Shown one piece after another: positions 20,007 to 27,550 of a stretch of DNA of 38,231 bases. The notes under the pieces were generated by a model. It worked only from the letters and a program-made list of their open reading frames with translations, did not search any database and was not told the DNA's origin. Position 1 is the stretch's first letter. Every line of letters begins with the position of its first letter. The stretch covers positions 1 through 38,231 of the forward strand of contig CAZRFE010000016.1 of assembly GCA_964599565.1 (NCBI GenBank). The letters are read 5' to 3'. The translations under genes and the position numbers were made by a program. The DNA comes from JAJUFS01 sp964599565. Its GTDB lineage: Bacteria; Pseudomonadota; Gammaproteobacteria; Natronospirales; JAJUFS01.

Positions 20007-20192
20007 CGTCCAACCCTTGCATTTCGCGTACCGCCGGGCGCTGGGTCTTTTCATTGAATTTGATGCCTTTCGCATGCCGCCATGTTATGTGCAACGCGCG
20101 ACTGAAGCGCATCCCATCCGTCAATTGCTGCATACAAGCGCCGTCCAGCGCGGCCGATACTCCACGGTCCACGCATTCTTCCGGAGAGCCGC

Positions 20193-20744
20193 ATGAGCCA
20201 GTATCCGATACTTGTCGTCGTCGGCAGCCTTCGCCGCGATTCGTTCAATCGCAGGCTCGCCGACGGCATCGAGAAGCTTGCGCCGCCGGAGTTCTCGTTC
20301 AAGCACGCGAAGATCGACGACCTGCCGCTGTACAACCAGGACGACGACGACAACCAGGCCGCGCCCGTGAAGCGTTTGAAGGACGAGATCCGCGCAGCGA
20401 AAGGCGTGCTGTTCGTGACGCCCGAATACAACCGCTCGATTCCAGGCGTGCTGAAGAACGCCATCGACAACGCATCGCGTCCATACGGACAGAGCGCATG
20501 GGCGGGCAAGCCTGCGGGCGTGATCGGTGCGTCCATCGGTTCCATCGGCACGGCCATCGCGCAACAGCACCTGCGCAACACGCTCGCATATCTCGACATG
20601 CCCACGCTCGGCCAGCCCGAGGCGTTCATCCACGTGCAGGACAGCCTGTTCGAGAAGGACGGCAGCATCGGTCCCGCGAGCCGCGATTTCCTGAAGAACT
20701 GGATGGCACAGTTCGCGGACTGGGTGAAGCGCCACGCCGGCTGA
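20193..20744 (+). CDS. NADPH-dependent FMN reductase (ChrR/YieF-like)
   Basis: This 183-residue flavodoxin-fold protein has the FMN phosphate loop GSLRRDSFNRRLA near the N-terminus and TPEYNRSIPGVLKNAID around residue 77, the hallmark of the NADPH-dependent FMN/quinone/chromate reductases. GASIGSIGTAIAQQHLR forms the second flavin loop. The enzyme transfers two electrons from NAD(P)H to quinones or similar acceptors in the cytoplasm. GGAGAG precedes the ATG. A second, different member of the family lies at 23,982. Confidence 0.92.
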   Translation: MSQYPILVVVGSLRRDSFNRRLADGIEKLAPPEFSFKHAKIDDLPLYNQDDDDNQAAPVKRLKDEIRAAKGVLFVTPEYNRSIPGVLKNAIDNASRPYGQSAWAGKPAGVIGASIGSIGTAIAQQHLRNTLAYLDMPTLGQPEAFIHVQDSLFEKDGSIGPASRDFLKNWMAQFADWVKRHAG

Positions 20745-20823
20745 CGGAGCGGCGCGTTCGTCTTTCGCCGCGCATCACGCACTGGTAATGTCGCGTGCAG
20801 GTCTGACCCTGCGCGGAGCTGCC

Positions 20824-21441
20824 GTGAACAGCCTGATCGTTGCGATGGATCTTCTCGGCACCTTCGTGTTCGCGATCAGCGGCGCGACGGCGGGCGTGCG
20901 CCGCCAGCTCGATCTTTTCGGCGTGCTCGTGCTGTCGTTCGCGGCCGCCACCTCCGGCGGCATTGCGCGCGATGTGCTGATCGGCGCCGTGCCACCCGTT
21001 GCGCTCATCGACTGGCGCTATCTCGCCGCCGCGTGTCTTGCAGGCCTCGTCACGTTCTTTCGCTTCACGCTCATCGACCGGCTGCGCAATCCCGTGCTGA
21101 TCTTCGACGCGGCGGGCCTCGCGCTGTTCGCGGTTTCCGGCGCGGTGAAGGCGTTGTCATACGGTCTTGGCCCGGTGACGGCCATCCTGCTCGGCATGCT
21201 CACCGGCATCGGCGGTGGCATCGTGCGCGACATGCTGATCGCGCAGGTTCCCGTGATACTGCGCTCCGAGCTTTATGCCGTCGCGGCACTTGCCGGCGCA
21301 GCCGTCGTCGTCATCGGCGATCATTTCGATACGCCGCGCATCGCGACGCTGCTCTGCGGCGCGGGCCTCTGCTTCGGCCTGCGTTTCATGGCAATTCGTT
21401 ACGGCTGGAAGCTGCCGATCGCGGAGCACCGCGAAACCTGA
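20824..21441 (+). CDS. TRIC-type cation channel family protein (YicG/UPF0126-like)
   Basis: This membrane protein has two homologous halves of three hydrophobic segments each. Each half carries the glycine motif: SGGIARDVL in the first and IGGGIVRDML in the second, with FAISGATAGVRRQLDLFG before the first. This is the bacterial TRIC/UPF0126 pattern of trimeric cation (K+) channels. I chose the GTG at 20824 (205 residues) because GGAG lies 5 bases upstream and it gives the usual short N-terminus; an ATG at 20788 adds 12 residues but has no Shine-Dalgarno. Confidence 0.85.
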   Translation: MNSLIVAMDLLGTFVFAISGATAGVRRQLDLFGVLVLSFAAATSGGIARDVLIGAVPPVALIDWRYLAAACLAGLVTFFRFTLIDRLRNPVLIFDAAGLALFAVSGAVKALSYGLGPVTAILLGMLTGIGGGIVRDMLIAQVPVILRSELYAVAALAGAAVVVIGDHFDTPRIATLLCGAGLCFGLRFMAIRYGWKLPIAEHRET

Positions 21442-21505
21442 CCGCGTGCGAACCATGTCGGCATTCCGCGTGTCAAAGAGAAAACATCTCCGGGAGGAAA
21501 ACGCC

Positions 21506-22468
21506 ATGAACATGCATCGCACGTTCGCCGCACTGCTCATGCTGCTGGCAGGTCCGGCCTGCGCCGACCATGTCGCCGGCGATATTGCCGGCGGCATCGC
21601 ACTGCCGGCGGAGTTTCGCCATGCGCGCGTCTTCGTCGTGCCACAGACCGTGGCAGGAACGAGGATCGCGTTCTACACCGACACCGGCGGCGGCGTGAAC
21701 ATGCTTTACCGCGATGCCGTCGAACAGCTCGGCCTTGAAGGCGAAACCGTGGATCTTGGCGGCGAGCCTGCAACGCTCGTCGCATTCCCGGCGTTCCGCG
21801 AAGGAAAGTCGATTCCGCTGCCACAGCAGAAATTCTTCAACGGCAAGCTGCTTGTCATGGACAACCCGACAATGGGAGGAGCGGGCTTTCTCGGCGGCCG
21901 CTGGTTCGCGGACAGGATCTGGGCGTTCGACTATCCCGCGCAGACGCTCCATCTGCTCGACGCCGTGCCGGAAGATGCGCAAGGCGCAGTCGCGCTCGGC
22001 TTCCAGGTGGATGGAAACGGCGAACGCACCATGCACTTTCCGCGCATGGCGGTCGAGATCGACGGCGAATCCATGGACATGCTGCTGGATACCGGTGCGA
22101 CCGCGACGCTCACGGAAAGCTCCGCGCCGCACTTCGACGTCGCCGCGGGCACGCCGGTCGGCGCAAGCTTCATCACGAAATCCACGTTCGAGAAATGGGT
22201 GCAGCGTCATCCCGGCTGGCTCGTGGTGGACGCGGCCGACAGCGTGCGGGGACACGCGTTCCCGATGATCCGCGTTCCGGAGGTGAAGATCGGCGGACAC
22301 GCCGTCGGGCCGGTATGGTTTGCGCAGCGCCCGGATCGCGCGTTCCGCGAATACATGTCATCGATGATGGATGCGCCGATCGAAGGCGCGATCGGCGGTT
22401 CGGCGTTCCGCTACCTGCGCATGGTGATCGACTATCCGGGCGCCAAGGCATATTTCGACAGGCCCTGA
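21506..22468 (+). CDS. Secreted aspartic protease with two retropepsin-like halves
   Basis: This 320-residue protein has a signal peptide (to about residue 20) and two DTG active-site motifs: FYTDTGGGVNMLY (DTG 59-61) and MLLDTGATATL (DTG 195-197). After each DTG comes the second family signature, GFLGGRWFADRIWAFDYP (128-144) and GAIGGSAFRYLRMVIDYP (294-311). So each half is a complete retropepsin-like unit, fused in one chain as in pepsins. Cleavage of proteins in the periplasm or outside the cell is inferred. The first motif is DTGGG rather than DTGA/S, which may lower activity. GGGAGG precedes the ATG at 21506. The gene stands alone between the TRIC-like and DoxX genes. Confidence 0.8.
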   Translation: MNMHRTFAALLMLLAGPACADHVAGDIAGGIALPAEFRHARVFVVPQTVAGTRIAFYTDTGGGVNMLYRDAVEQLGLEGETVDLGGEPATLVAFPAFREGKSIPLPQQKFFNGKLLVMDNPTMGGAGFLGGRWFADRIWAFDYPAQTLHLLDAVPEDAQGAVALGFQVDGNGERTMHFPRMAVEIDGESMDMLLDTGATATLTESSAPHFDVAAGTPVGASFITKSTFEKWVQRHPGWLVVDAADSVRGHAFPMIRVPEVKIGGHAVGPVWFAQRPDRAFREYMSSMMDAPIEGAIGGSAFRYLRMVIDYPGAKAYFDRP

Positions 22469-22542
22469 CGCGCAGGACTGGAATTCGCGGTGCGTTGTGC
22501 TTCACTTGAATAACGCGATTCCGCCTTCACGAGGAGCACTCC

Positions 22543-22977
22543 ATGAGCATGCAGGCATTCTTTCACCGGCTTGAACCGTTCGGTTACCCGCTGATCCGCA
22601 TCGCCACCGGCGCGATACTGATGCCGCATGGCGCGCAGAAACTGTTCGGCTGGTTCGGTGGCTATGGTCTTGCGGGCACCGGCCAGTTCTTCGAGACCTC
22701 GCTCGGCATGGCGCCGGGCTACTTCTGGGCGCTGGTGGCAGGATGCATCGAATTCTTCGGCGGACTCGCGCTCGTGCTCGGTTTCCTGACACGGCCGGCC
22801 GCGCTCGCCATTGCGATCTTCATGGGTGTTGCGATGTCCACGCACATCGCGAACGGTTTCTTCTGGCCCGAGGGCGGGTTCGAGTATCCGCTGCTGTGGG
22901 GGCTCATCGCGCTCGGCATCTTCCTGCACGGCGGCAACGGTTACTCGCTGGACCGCCGCTTGCGCATGCCATTCTGA
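22543..22977 (+). CDS. DoxX family membrane protein
   Basis: This 144-residue protein with four hydrophobic segments matches DoxX: LIRIATGAILMPHGAQKLFG at the first segment, then GTGQFFE, and GFLTRPAALAIAIFM. It sits in the inner membrane. DoxX members are linked to thiol and redox stress in some bacteria, but no specific role can be read here. Shine-Dalgarno GAGGAG lies before the ATG. A terminator follows. A second, divergent DoxX is at 25,265. Confidence 0.9.
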   Translation: MSMQAFFHRLEPFGYPLIRIATGAILMPHGAQKLFGWFGGYGLAGTGQFFETSLGMAPGYFWALVAGCIEFFGGLALVLGFLTRPAALAIAIFMGVAMSTHIANGFFWPEGGFEYPLLWGLIALGIFLHGGNGYSLDRRLRMPF

Positions 22978-22991
22978 TATCCGCCAGGACG

Positions 22992-23022
22992 AAGAAGGGC
23001 CGTTCGCGGCCCTTTCTTTTTT
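22992..23022 (+). terminator. Rho-independent terminator after doxX-like gene
   Basis: AAGGGCCG / CGGCCCTT (22,995-23,002 and 23,007-23,014) pair around TTCG, followed by TCTTTTTT. It separates the DoxX gene from the next operon. Confidence 0.9.
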
Positions 23023-23049
23023 CGCCAGCACCATCATCCGGGAGGTTGC

Positions 23050-23985
23050 ATGACATCACGCGCATGGCCGGAACTGCCGCGGCTCGAAGACTGGGAGGAA
23101 ACGCTGACGACACTGCACATGTGCACGCAGATCGTCGGCAAGATCCGGCTTTCGCTGTCGCCGTGGATCAATCACTCATGGGGTTCTGCGCTCTACGTGA
23201 CGGCGCGAGGGCTTGGCACTTCGCCCGTGCCGTTTCCCGGCGGCGCGTTCGAGATCGAATTCGATTTCATCGAGCACGCGCTGCGCATCACCACCTCCCG
23301 CGGCGGCAAGAGCGCCTTTTCGCTGCAACCCATGCCGGTCGCGGATTTCTACCGCCGGCTCATGCATGCGCTCGGCGAACTCGGTATCGAGGCGAAGATA
23401 TTCACGCGGCCCGTCGAAGTCGTCGAAGCGATCCGTTTCGAGGACGACGTGCAGCACGCGGCGTATGACGCGGACGCCGTGCATCGTTTCTGGCGTGCGT
23501 TGATCGAAGTGGACCGCGTGCTGAAACTGTTCCGCGCGCGCTTCACCGGCAAGGCAAGCCCCGTGCATTTCTTCTGGGGTGCGTTCGACATCGCGACGAC
23601 GCGCTTCTCGGGAAGGCGTGCGCCGCTGCATCCCGGCGGTGCGCCGAACTGCGCGGACTGGGTGATGCAGGAAGCGTATTCGCATGAACTTGCAAGTGCG
23701 GGGTTCTGGCCGGGAACAGGTCTCGGCGAGGCAGCGTTCTACGCATACGCATACCCCGAGCCCGACGGATACCGCGAGCGCGCGATCATGCCGCGCGATG
23801 CGTACTGGTCCGATGCGCTGCATGAATTCATCCTGCCGTACGAAGCGGTGCGCCGCGCGAGCGATCCTGACGCGGTACTGCTCGACTTCCTGCAGTCGAG
23901 CTACGAAAGCGCGGCAGTGCTTGCCGGCTGGGACCGCGCGGCGCTGGAGCAGGATGCAGGTCATGAACACCGGGGAGCACCATGA
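23050..23985 (+). CDS. DUF5996 family protein
   Basis: This 311-residue soluble protein matches DUF5996: an N-terminal WPELPRLEDWEETLTTLHM, TQIVGKIRLSLSPWINHSWG, LYVTARGLGTSP, FEIEFDFIEHALRI, and HFFWGAFDIATTRFSGRRAP in the middle, with FLQSSYESAAVLAGWDRAAL at the end. The function is unknown. GGGAGG lies before the ATG. Its last four bases overlap the next gene (ATGA), so it is the first gene of a three-gene operon with a flavin reductase and a UBP zinc finger. Confidence 0.9.
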   Translation: MTSRAWPELPRLEDWEETLTTLHMCTQIVGKIRLSLSPWINHSWGSALYVTARGLGTSPVPFPGGAFEIEFDFIEHALRITTSRGGKSAFSLQPMPVADFYRRLMHALGELGIEAKIFTRPVEVVEAIRFEDDVQHAAYDADAVHRFWRALIEVDRVLKLFRARFTGKASPVHFFWGAFDIATTRFSGRRAPLHPGGAPNCADWVMQEAYSHELASAGFWPGTGLGEAAFYAYAYPEPDGYRERAIMPRDAYWSDALHEFILPYEAVRRASDPDAVLLDFLQSSYESAAVLAGWDRAALEQDAGHEHRGAP

Positions 23986-24548
23986 CGATCATCATCGGAA
24001 TCTCGGGAAGCCTGCGGCGCGGCTCGTTCAACACCGCGCTGCTCGATGCCGCCGCAACGATGGTTCCGGACGGAACGGAACTGCGCATCCGCTCCATCGC
24101 GGACATTCCGCTTTACAACTTCGACATCGAAGCGACAGACGGCGTGCCGGACAGCGTGGCGCAGTTGAAGAACGACATCGCCGCGAGCGACGGACTTTTC
24201 ATCTGCACGCCCGAGTACAACAACTCGATCCCCGGCGTGGTGAAGAATGCGATCGACTGGCTGTCGCGTCCGCCGGCCGACATACCGCGCGTGTTCGGCG
24301 GACTGCCGGTTGCGATCGCGGGCGCGAGCCCCGGAAGGTTCGGAACCATCCTTGCGCAGAACGCCTGGCTTGGCGTGCTGCGCACGTTGCGCGCACAGCA
24401 CTGGAGCGGCGGACGGCTGATGATTCCCGCCGCCGGCAAGGTGTTCGACGAGGACGGCGCGCTCATAGACGACGGCATTCGCGAACGGCTGAAGGAATTC
24501 ATGCACGGTTTCTCGGCGTTCGCCGCGAACGGCCGGCGTACGGCCTGA
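23982..24548 (+). CDS. NADPH-dependent FMN reductase
   Basis: This 188-residue flavodoxin-fold reductase has GISGSLRRGSFNTALL at the N-terminus and CTPEYNNSIPGVVKNAIDW around residue 75. GASPGRFGTILAQ forms the later flavin contact. It is related to, but clearly different from, the reductase at 20,193. It overlaps DUF5996 by 4 bp and is followed 14 bp later by the UBP zinc-finger gene. The role is probably quinone or nitro/azo compound reduction in the cytoplasm. Confidence 0.92.
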   Translation: MTIIIGISGSLRRGSFNTALLDAAATMVPDGTELRIRSIADIPLYNFDIEATDGVPDSVAQLKNDIAASDGLFICTPEYNNSIPGVVKNAIDWLSRPPADIPRVFGGLPVAIAGASPGRFGTILAQNAWLGVLRTLRAQHWSGGRLMIPAAGKVFDEDGALIDDGIRERLKEFMHGFSAFAANGRRTA

Positions 24549-24562
24549 CGGAGGAAGCATCC

Positions 24563-24826
24563 ATGCAGGGTTGTGAACATCTCGCGGCAGTCACGCACCT
24601 GCTGCATGCGAAACGCCTCGAATGCGATGAGTGCGTGAAAAGCGGCGACACCTGGGTGCACCTTCGCACCTGCCAGTCATGCGGAACGACGCTGTGCTGC
24701 GACAGCTCGCCGAACCGGCACGCCACGCGGCATGCACAGGTGAGCGGGCATCCCGTTGTTGCGTCCGCGGAGCCCGGCGAACGCTGGCTGTACTGCTATC
24801 CCGACAACACGATCAGGAACTACTGA
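24563..24826 (+). CDS. UBP-type zinc-finger protein
   Basis: This 87-residue protein is a stand-alone ZnF-UBP domain. Zinc ligand candidates are Cys4, His6, Cys21, Cys24, Cys37, Cys40, Cys45, His53, His57 and His63, in the order CEH, CDEC, CQSCG, C, H-H-H. LRTCQSCGTTLCCDSSPNRH is the central signature. In eukaryotes this fold binds the free C-terminus of ubiquitin; bacterial single-domain versions are known but have no settled role. GGAGGAAG precedes the ATG. It ends 4 bp from a convergent gene. Confidence 0.88.
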   Translation: MQGCEHLAAVTHLLHAKRLECDECVKSGDTWVHLRTCQSCGTTLCCDSSPNRHATRHAQVSGHPVVASAEPGERWLYCYPDNTIRNY

Positions 24827-24830
24827 AGCC

Positions 24831-25229
24831 TCAGCCTTCCTCGATCACCGACAGGATGTTGCCCGCCGGATCGCGGAACCACGCAATCAATGGCCCGCCA
24901 CCGCGGTGTATGCCCTTCGCATCCGTTGCGATGTCACCTTCGTATTGCTCGAATCGCACGCCGCGCTTCACGAGTTCATCGATGGCGCGTTCGATATCGT
25001 CGACGGGAAAATTGAGTACCGTGAACAGCGCGGGTTCGTGGCTCTGCCGCGGATAGATCAGCACGCTGCCGCCGCCTGCAAGGTGCAGCGACAACGGACG
25101 GTACATTTCCGGTACGCCTTCCATCTCGACATCCGAGACTTCCATGCCAAGCATGTCGCCGTAGAACATCCTTGCCCTCGCGATGTCGTCAACGGCGAAG
25201 CTGCTGAATGCACGAACATTCCTGAACAT
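24831..25229 (-). CDS. VOC (glyoxalase/bleomycin resistance) superfamily protein
   Basis: This 132-residue protein has the two beta-alpha-beta-beta-beta units of VOC proteins: RAFSSFAVDDIARARMFYGD at the start and FPVDDIERAIDELVKRGV in the second unit, ending WFRDPAGNILSVIEE. The second unit keeps the usual metal-site Glu (IEE). Members act on or bind small molecules; the substrate is unknown. The ATG at 25229 follows GGGAGAAG; a TTG 13 codons upstream is less likely. It is the last gene of the leftward ArsR operon. Confidence 0.85.
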   Translation of the reverse strand: MFRNVRAFSSFAVDDIARARMFYGDMLGMEVSDVEMEGVPEMYRPLSLHLAGGGSVLIYPRQSHEPALFTVLNFPVDDIERAIDELVKRGVRFEQYEGDIATDAKGIHRGGGPLIAWFRDPAGNILSVIEEG

Positions 25230-25264
25230 CGTCACTTCTCCCTGGCGCTGGAACACGCCCGCTT

Positions 25265-25726
25265 TCAATCTGCCGCGAGCCCTTCACGCAGCATGGAAGC
25301 CTTCTCGATACGCCGATCGACGCTGAACGCGCCCGCGCCGACCGCGGCGAGATGCAGGCCGATGAGCACGAGACACGCGGACGGGAACGCCGCACGGATT
25401 CCACCGGCCGCATCGACCATGACAATCGCAACCACGAAGTTCACCGCACACACGATGCCCGCCCAGCGCGTGATGAATCCGGCGATGAAACACAGGCCCA
25501 CCAGGAACTGCGCCCACACCGACAGCGGCGCCATGAGTGCGGGCAAGGGAAACCCGAAGCTCGCAAGGAAATGCTCGAACTCGAGCATGCGCTCGGCACT
25601 CAGGATGTTGTCCAGGACGCCCCACACAAGGAACGCGCCGGTCGTCATGCGCAACAGCAGCAGCGTTGCATCGCCCTGGTCGCGCAGCGGCGAGGACAGC
25701 AATGCGTTGACGAATTGCCTGTTCAT
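25265..25726 (-). CDS. DoxX family membrane protein (second)
   Basis: This 153-residue protein has four hydrophobic segments, beginning LLLLRMTTGAFLVWGVLDNI, with LSVWAQFLVGLCFIAGFITR in the middle, as in DoxX/YkgB-like proteins. Its ATG at 25726 lies inside the 55-bp sequence repeated across the N gap. In the corrected sequence, the stop of the YceI remnant is one base before this ATG (TGA-A-ATG), so it continues the same operon. VOC follows 35 bp later. The role is unknown. Confidence 0.85.
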   Translation of the reverse strand: MNRQFVNALLSSPLRDQGDATLLLLRMTTGAFLVWGVLDNILSAERMLEFEHFLASFGFPLPALMAPLSVWAQFLVGLCFIAGFITRWAGIVCAVNFVVAIVMVDAAGGIRAAFPSACLVLIGLHLAAVGAGAFSVDRRIEKASMLREGLAAD

Positions 25727-25760
25727 TTCACGCTACCTCATCGTTGAAACCGTCATTCCT
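25706..25760. repeat. 55-bp contig-end overlap, left copy
   Basis: These 55 bases are identical to 25,861-25,915. They end exactly at the N run and the other copy begins exactly after it. This is the mark of a contig overlap of one k-mer length, not a biological repeat. Confidence 0.95.
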
Positions 25761-25860
25761 NNNNNNNNNNNNNNNNNNNNNNNNNNNNNNNNNNNNNNNN
25801 NNNNNNNNNNNNNNNNNNNNNNNNNNNNNNNNNNNNNNNNNNNNNNNNNNNNNNNNNNNN
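25761..25860. other. Scaffold gap of 100 N that should not exist
   Basis: There are exactly 100 N between two identical 55-base contig ends. Merging the copies removes 155 positions and restores the operon leading into DoxX. Confidence 0.95.
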
Positions 25861-25915
25861 GTTGACGAATTGCCTGTTCATTTCACGCTACCTCATCGTT
25901 GAAACCGTCATTCCT
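25861..25915. repeat. 55-bp contig-end overlap, right copy
   Basis: Identical to 25,706-25,760. The sequence continues as the YceI remnant on the minus strand. Confidence 0.95.
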
Positions 25916-26143
25916 CTTCAGCGCTTCTGCCTGGATGCGCAGCGTGACGCGGCCGGTTGCCTGCCGCATCCGCTGCGCTTCATGCCGAATGTCGACCGGT
26001 CGAGTTCGCCGATCGCATCCGCGCCGCACGCTTCCCGCCTGGACACAGGATGCTCGATGCACGCGAAACTTTCCATCGCGCTTCAGCGGCTGCGTGACGC
26101 CGCGAAACGTGAGCATGCCGTCGATCGCGGACGTTGAATCTGT
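25883..26143 (-). pseudogene. YceI-family protein remnant, C-terminal half with two frameshifts
   Basis: Read leftward, three pieces of a YceI-like (lipid-binding) protein appear in changing frames. TSAIDGMLTFRGVTQPL is in one frame. CIEHPVSRREACGAD and ELDRSTFGMK follow in the next frame. ATGRVTLRIQAEALKR is back in the first. The first shift fits one extra T at 26,066-26,068 and the second lies near 25,960-25,985. The N-terminal half is absent: an in-frame stop lies at 26,144. The piece ends one base before the DoxX start once the gap is closed. Sequencing error near a contig end could explain the shifts but not the missing half. Confidence 0.7.
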
Positions 26144-26151
26144 TCAACCGG

Positions 26152-26238
26152 TCATTCACCGGCCACGGTATCGACGATTGCCTTGAATCCGCCGTAGATC
26201 ATGCGCGCACCGTCGAAGTCTTCCTCCGGTTCAAAGAT
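26152..26238 (-). pseudogene. DUF1428 remnant, last ~28 residues only
   Basis: Read leftward and overlapping the GFA stop, the frame gives FEPEEDFDGARMIYGGFKAI and then a stop. DFDGARMIYGGF is the conserved C-terminal end of DUF1428 (YbaA-like) proteins, normally about 115-120 residues. No start codon or N-terminal part precedes it; the upstream DNA is the intact GFA gene. DUF1428, GFA, YceI and SRPBCC genes commonly occur together, so this is likely what remains after a deletion. Confidence 0.6.
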
Positions 26239-26629
26239 GATGAAACACAGCAGGCGGATGCGGACTGTCGTTGCGTCCGTCCACGTAAACGATCGGCGCG
26301 TTCGCGAGTTCATCGTCGCTGGCATTGTCCAGGCACCCGAGGTTCACGCCGTGGATGCGTTCGCCGTCCGGCAGATGCCCGATGCCGAATGCACGCACGC
26401 CGCAGGTGCGGCAGAACAGGTGCAGGTTCCGCCGCGTGTTGAAGCGGTACTCGATGAGCGCATCTTCGCCGTCAAGCAGGCGGAACGCATCCGGTGCGAC
26501 GATGGCAGGCCAGAACCGCGTGCGCGTGCAGATCGAGCAGTTGCAGCGATAGGTGCCGGCGGCAAGGTCGATGTCCGCCTCGAAGCGAACGGCCCCGCAA
26601 TGACAGCTTCCCGCATACGTCTTCTTCAT
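26231..26629 (-). CDS. GFA family zinc-binding protein
   Basis: This 132-residue protein has the GFA (glutathione-dependent formaldehyde-activating enzyme-like) zinc cysteines: SCHCGAVRFE (Cys9, Cys11), CNCSIC (29, 31, 34) and FCRTCGV (73, 76). The end GRNDSPHPPAVFHHL matches the usual family C-terminus, so the gene is complete. Actual enzymatic function is unproven for the family at large. Its ATG overlaps the SRPBCC stop by 4 bp. A DUF1428 fragment starts directly at its stop. Confidence 0.9.
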   Translation of the reverse strand: MKKTYAGSCHCGAVRFEADIDLAAGTYRCNCSICTRTRFWPAIVAPDAFRLLDGEDALIEYRFNTRRNLHLFCRTCGVRAFGIGHLPDGERIHGVNLGCLDNASDDELANAPIVYVDGRNDSPHPPAVFHHL

Positions 26630-27120
26630 GACGCCGCCTTGTCCGCATGCGCGGCGAGATGCTCGGCGAGACGCGCCATGGTGTCGTGCAGACCTTCGAT
26701 GGCGCCGTTGTCCGCAGCAAAGTCGAATACTTCCGCGGTATCGAAGACCATGCGCATGCGCACTTCGGTTGCATCATCCTTCGCGATGAACTGCACGGTG
26801 ACGTGGAAGCGCACGTGATCGGTGTCGTCGTCGCCGCTGTGGCGGTAGACAAGCCGTTCGGGCCGCTGCACGTCGATGTATTCCACGCGGTTGGGATAGT
26901 CGCGGCCGTCCGGACCGTGCATGACGAAGATCCACTCGCCGCCGGGACGCGCATCCATCTTCGATGTCGTCGTCGTGAAGCCGCGCGGTCCCCACCAGTT
27001 GCTGATGTGCACGGGATCGGTCCATGCATCGAAGACGCGTTCGCGCGGCGCATCGAAGAGGCGGATGGCGGAGAGCTCGCGCTCCGCTTTGGAGACGTTC
27101 ACGTTCGTGCGTTCGTTCAT
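26626..27120 (-). CDS. SRPBCC (AHSA1-like) domain protein
   Basis: This 164-residue START/Bet v1-like protein has RLFDAPRERVFDAWTDP, ISNWWGPRGFTTTTSKMD and PGGEWIFVMHGPDG, the pattern of bacterial AHSA1-domain proteins, and closes with a long C-terminal helix (GLHDTMARLAEHLAAHADK). It probably binds a hydrophobic ligand. Pairing with an ArsR-type regulator directly upstream, as here (54 bp), is very common. It overlaps GFA by 4 bp. Confidence 0.9.
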   Translation of the reverse strand: MNERTNVNVSKAERELSAIRLFDAPRERVFDAWTDPVHISNWWGPRGFTTTTSKMDARPGGEWIFVMHGPDGRDYPNRVEYIDVQRPERLVYRHSGDDDTDHVRFHVTVQFIAKDDATEVRMRMVFDTAEVFDFAADNGAIEGLHDTMARLAEHLAAHADKAAS

Positions 27121-27174
27121 TGCCGTTTCTCCTGGCTGGCGGCATCCGCCGCGGATGAGTGTTTCAGTTCGGTG

Positions 27175-27525
27175 TCATTTCTTGCGCGTGCTGCCGGCGT
27201 CCTCGGCCTTGAGTGCTTGCAGGTAGTCATCCAGGCGATCGAAGCTCTGCTCCCAGAAGTGCCGGTATTCCTCGATCCAGTCCGCGGCGTCCTTCAGCGG
27301 CCGCGCTTCAAGCCGCGCGGGACGCCACTGCGCGGATCGGCCGCGCGCGATCAGGCCGGCGCGTTCCAGCACCTTCAGATGCTTGGAAATGGCCGGCGCG
27401 CTCATCGCGAAAGGCTCGGCCAGCTCCTTCACCGATCGCTCGCCGGACACAAGCCGCGCGAGGATCGCGCGGCGCGTTGGGTCGGCGAGCGCGGCGAACA
27501 CGGTACTCAGGCGATCGGATGTCAT
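27175..27525 (-). CDS. ArsR-family transcriptional regulator
   Basis: This 116-residue winged helix-turn-helix protein starts VFAALADPTRRAILARLVSG and has the recognition helix SAPAISKHLKVLERAGLI. The metal-binding ELCVCDL box of ArsR/SmtB is absent (reads SVKELAEPFA), so it belongs to the non-metal subgroup that accompanies SRPBCC proteins. It is the first gene of the leftward operon. A 10-bp palindrome lies 15 bp upstream of its ATG and may be its own operator. Confidence 0.9.
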   Translation of the reverse strand: MTSDRLSTVFAALADPTRRAILARLVSGERSVKELAEPFAMSAPAISKHLKVLERAGLIARGRSAQWRPARLEARPLKDAADWIEEYRHFWEQSFDRLDDYLQALKAEDAGSTRKK

Positions 27526-27540
27526 TTGCTGAACTCGACG

Positions 27541-27550
27541 GTTAATTAAC
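27541..27550. promoter_or_regulatory. Palindrome before arsR-type gene, candidate operator
   Basis: GTTAATTAAC is a perfect 10-bp palindrome in otherwise GC-rich DNA, 15 bases before the ArsR ATG. Autoregulation through such a site is usual for the family; binding is inferred. Confidence 0.4.

Noticed and set aside
20193..24548. Two FMN reductases (20,193 and 23,982) and two DoxX genes (22,543 and 25,265) as a segmental duplication
   Set aside because: The paired proteins differ strongly and their flanking genes do not match, so they are separate family members.
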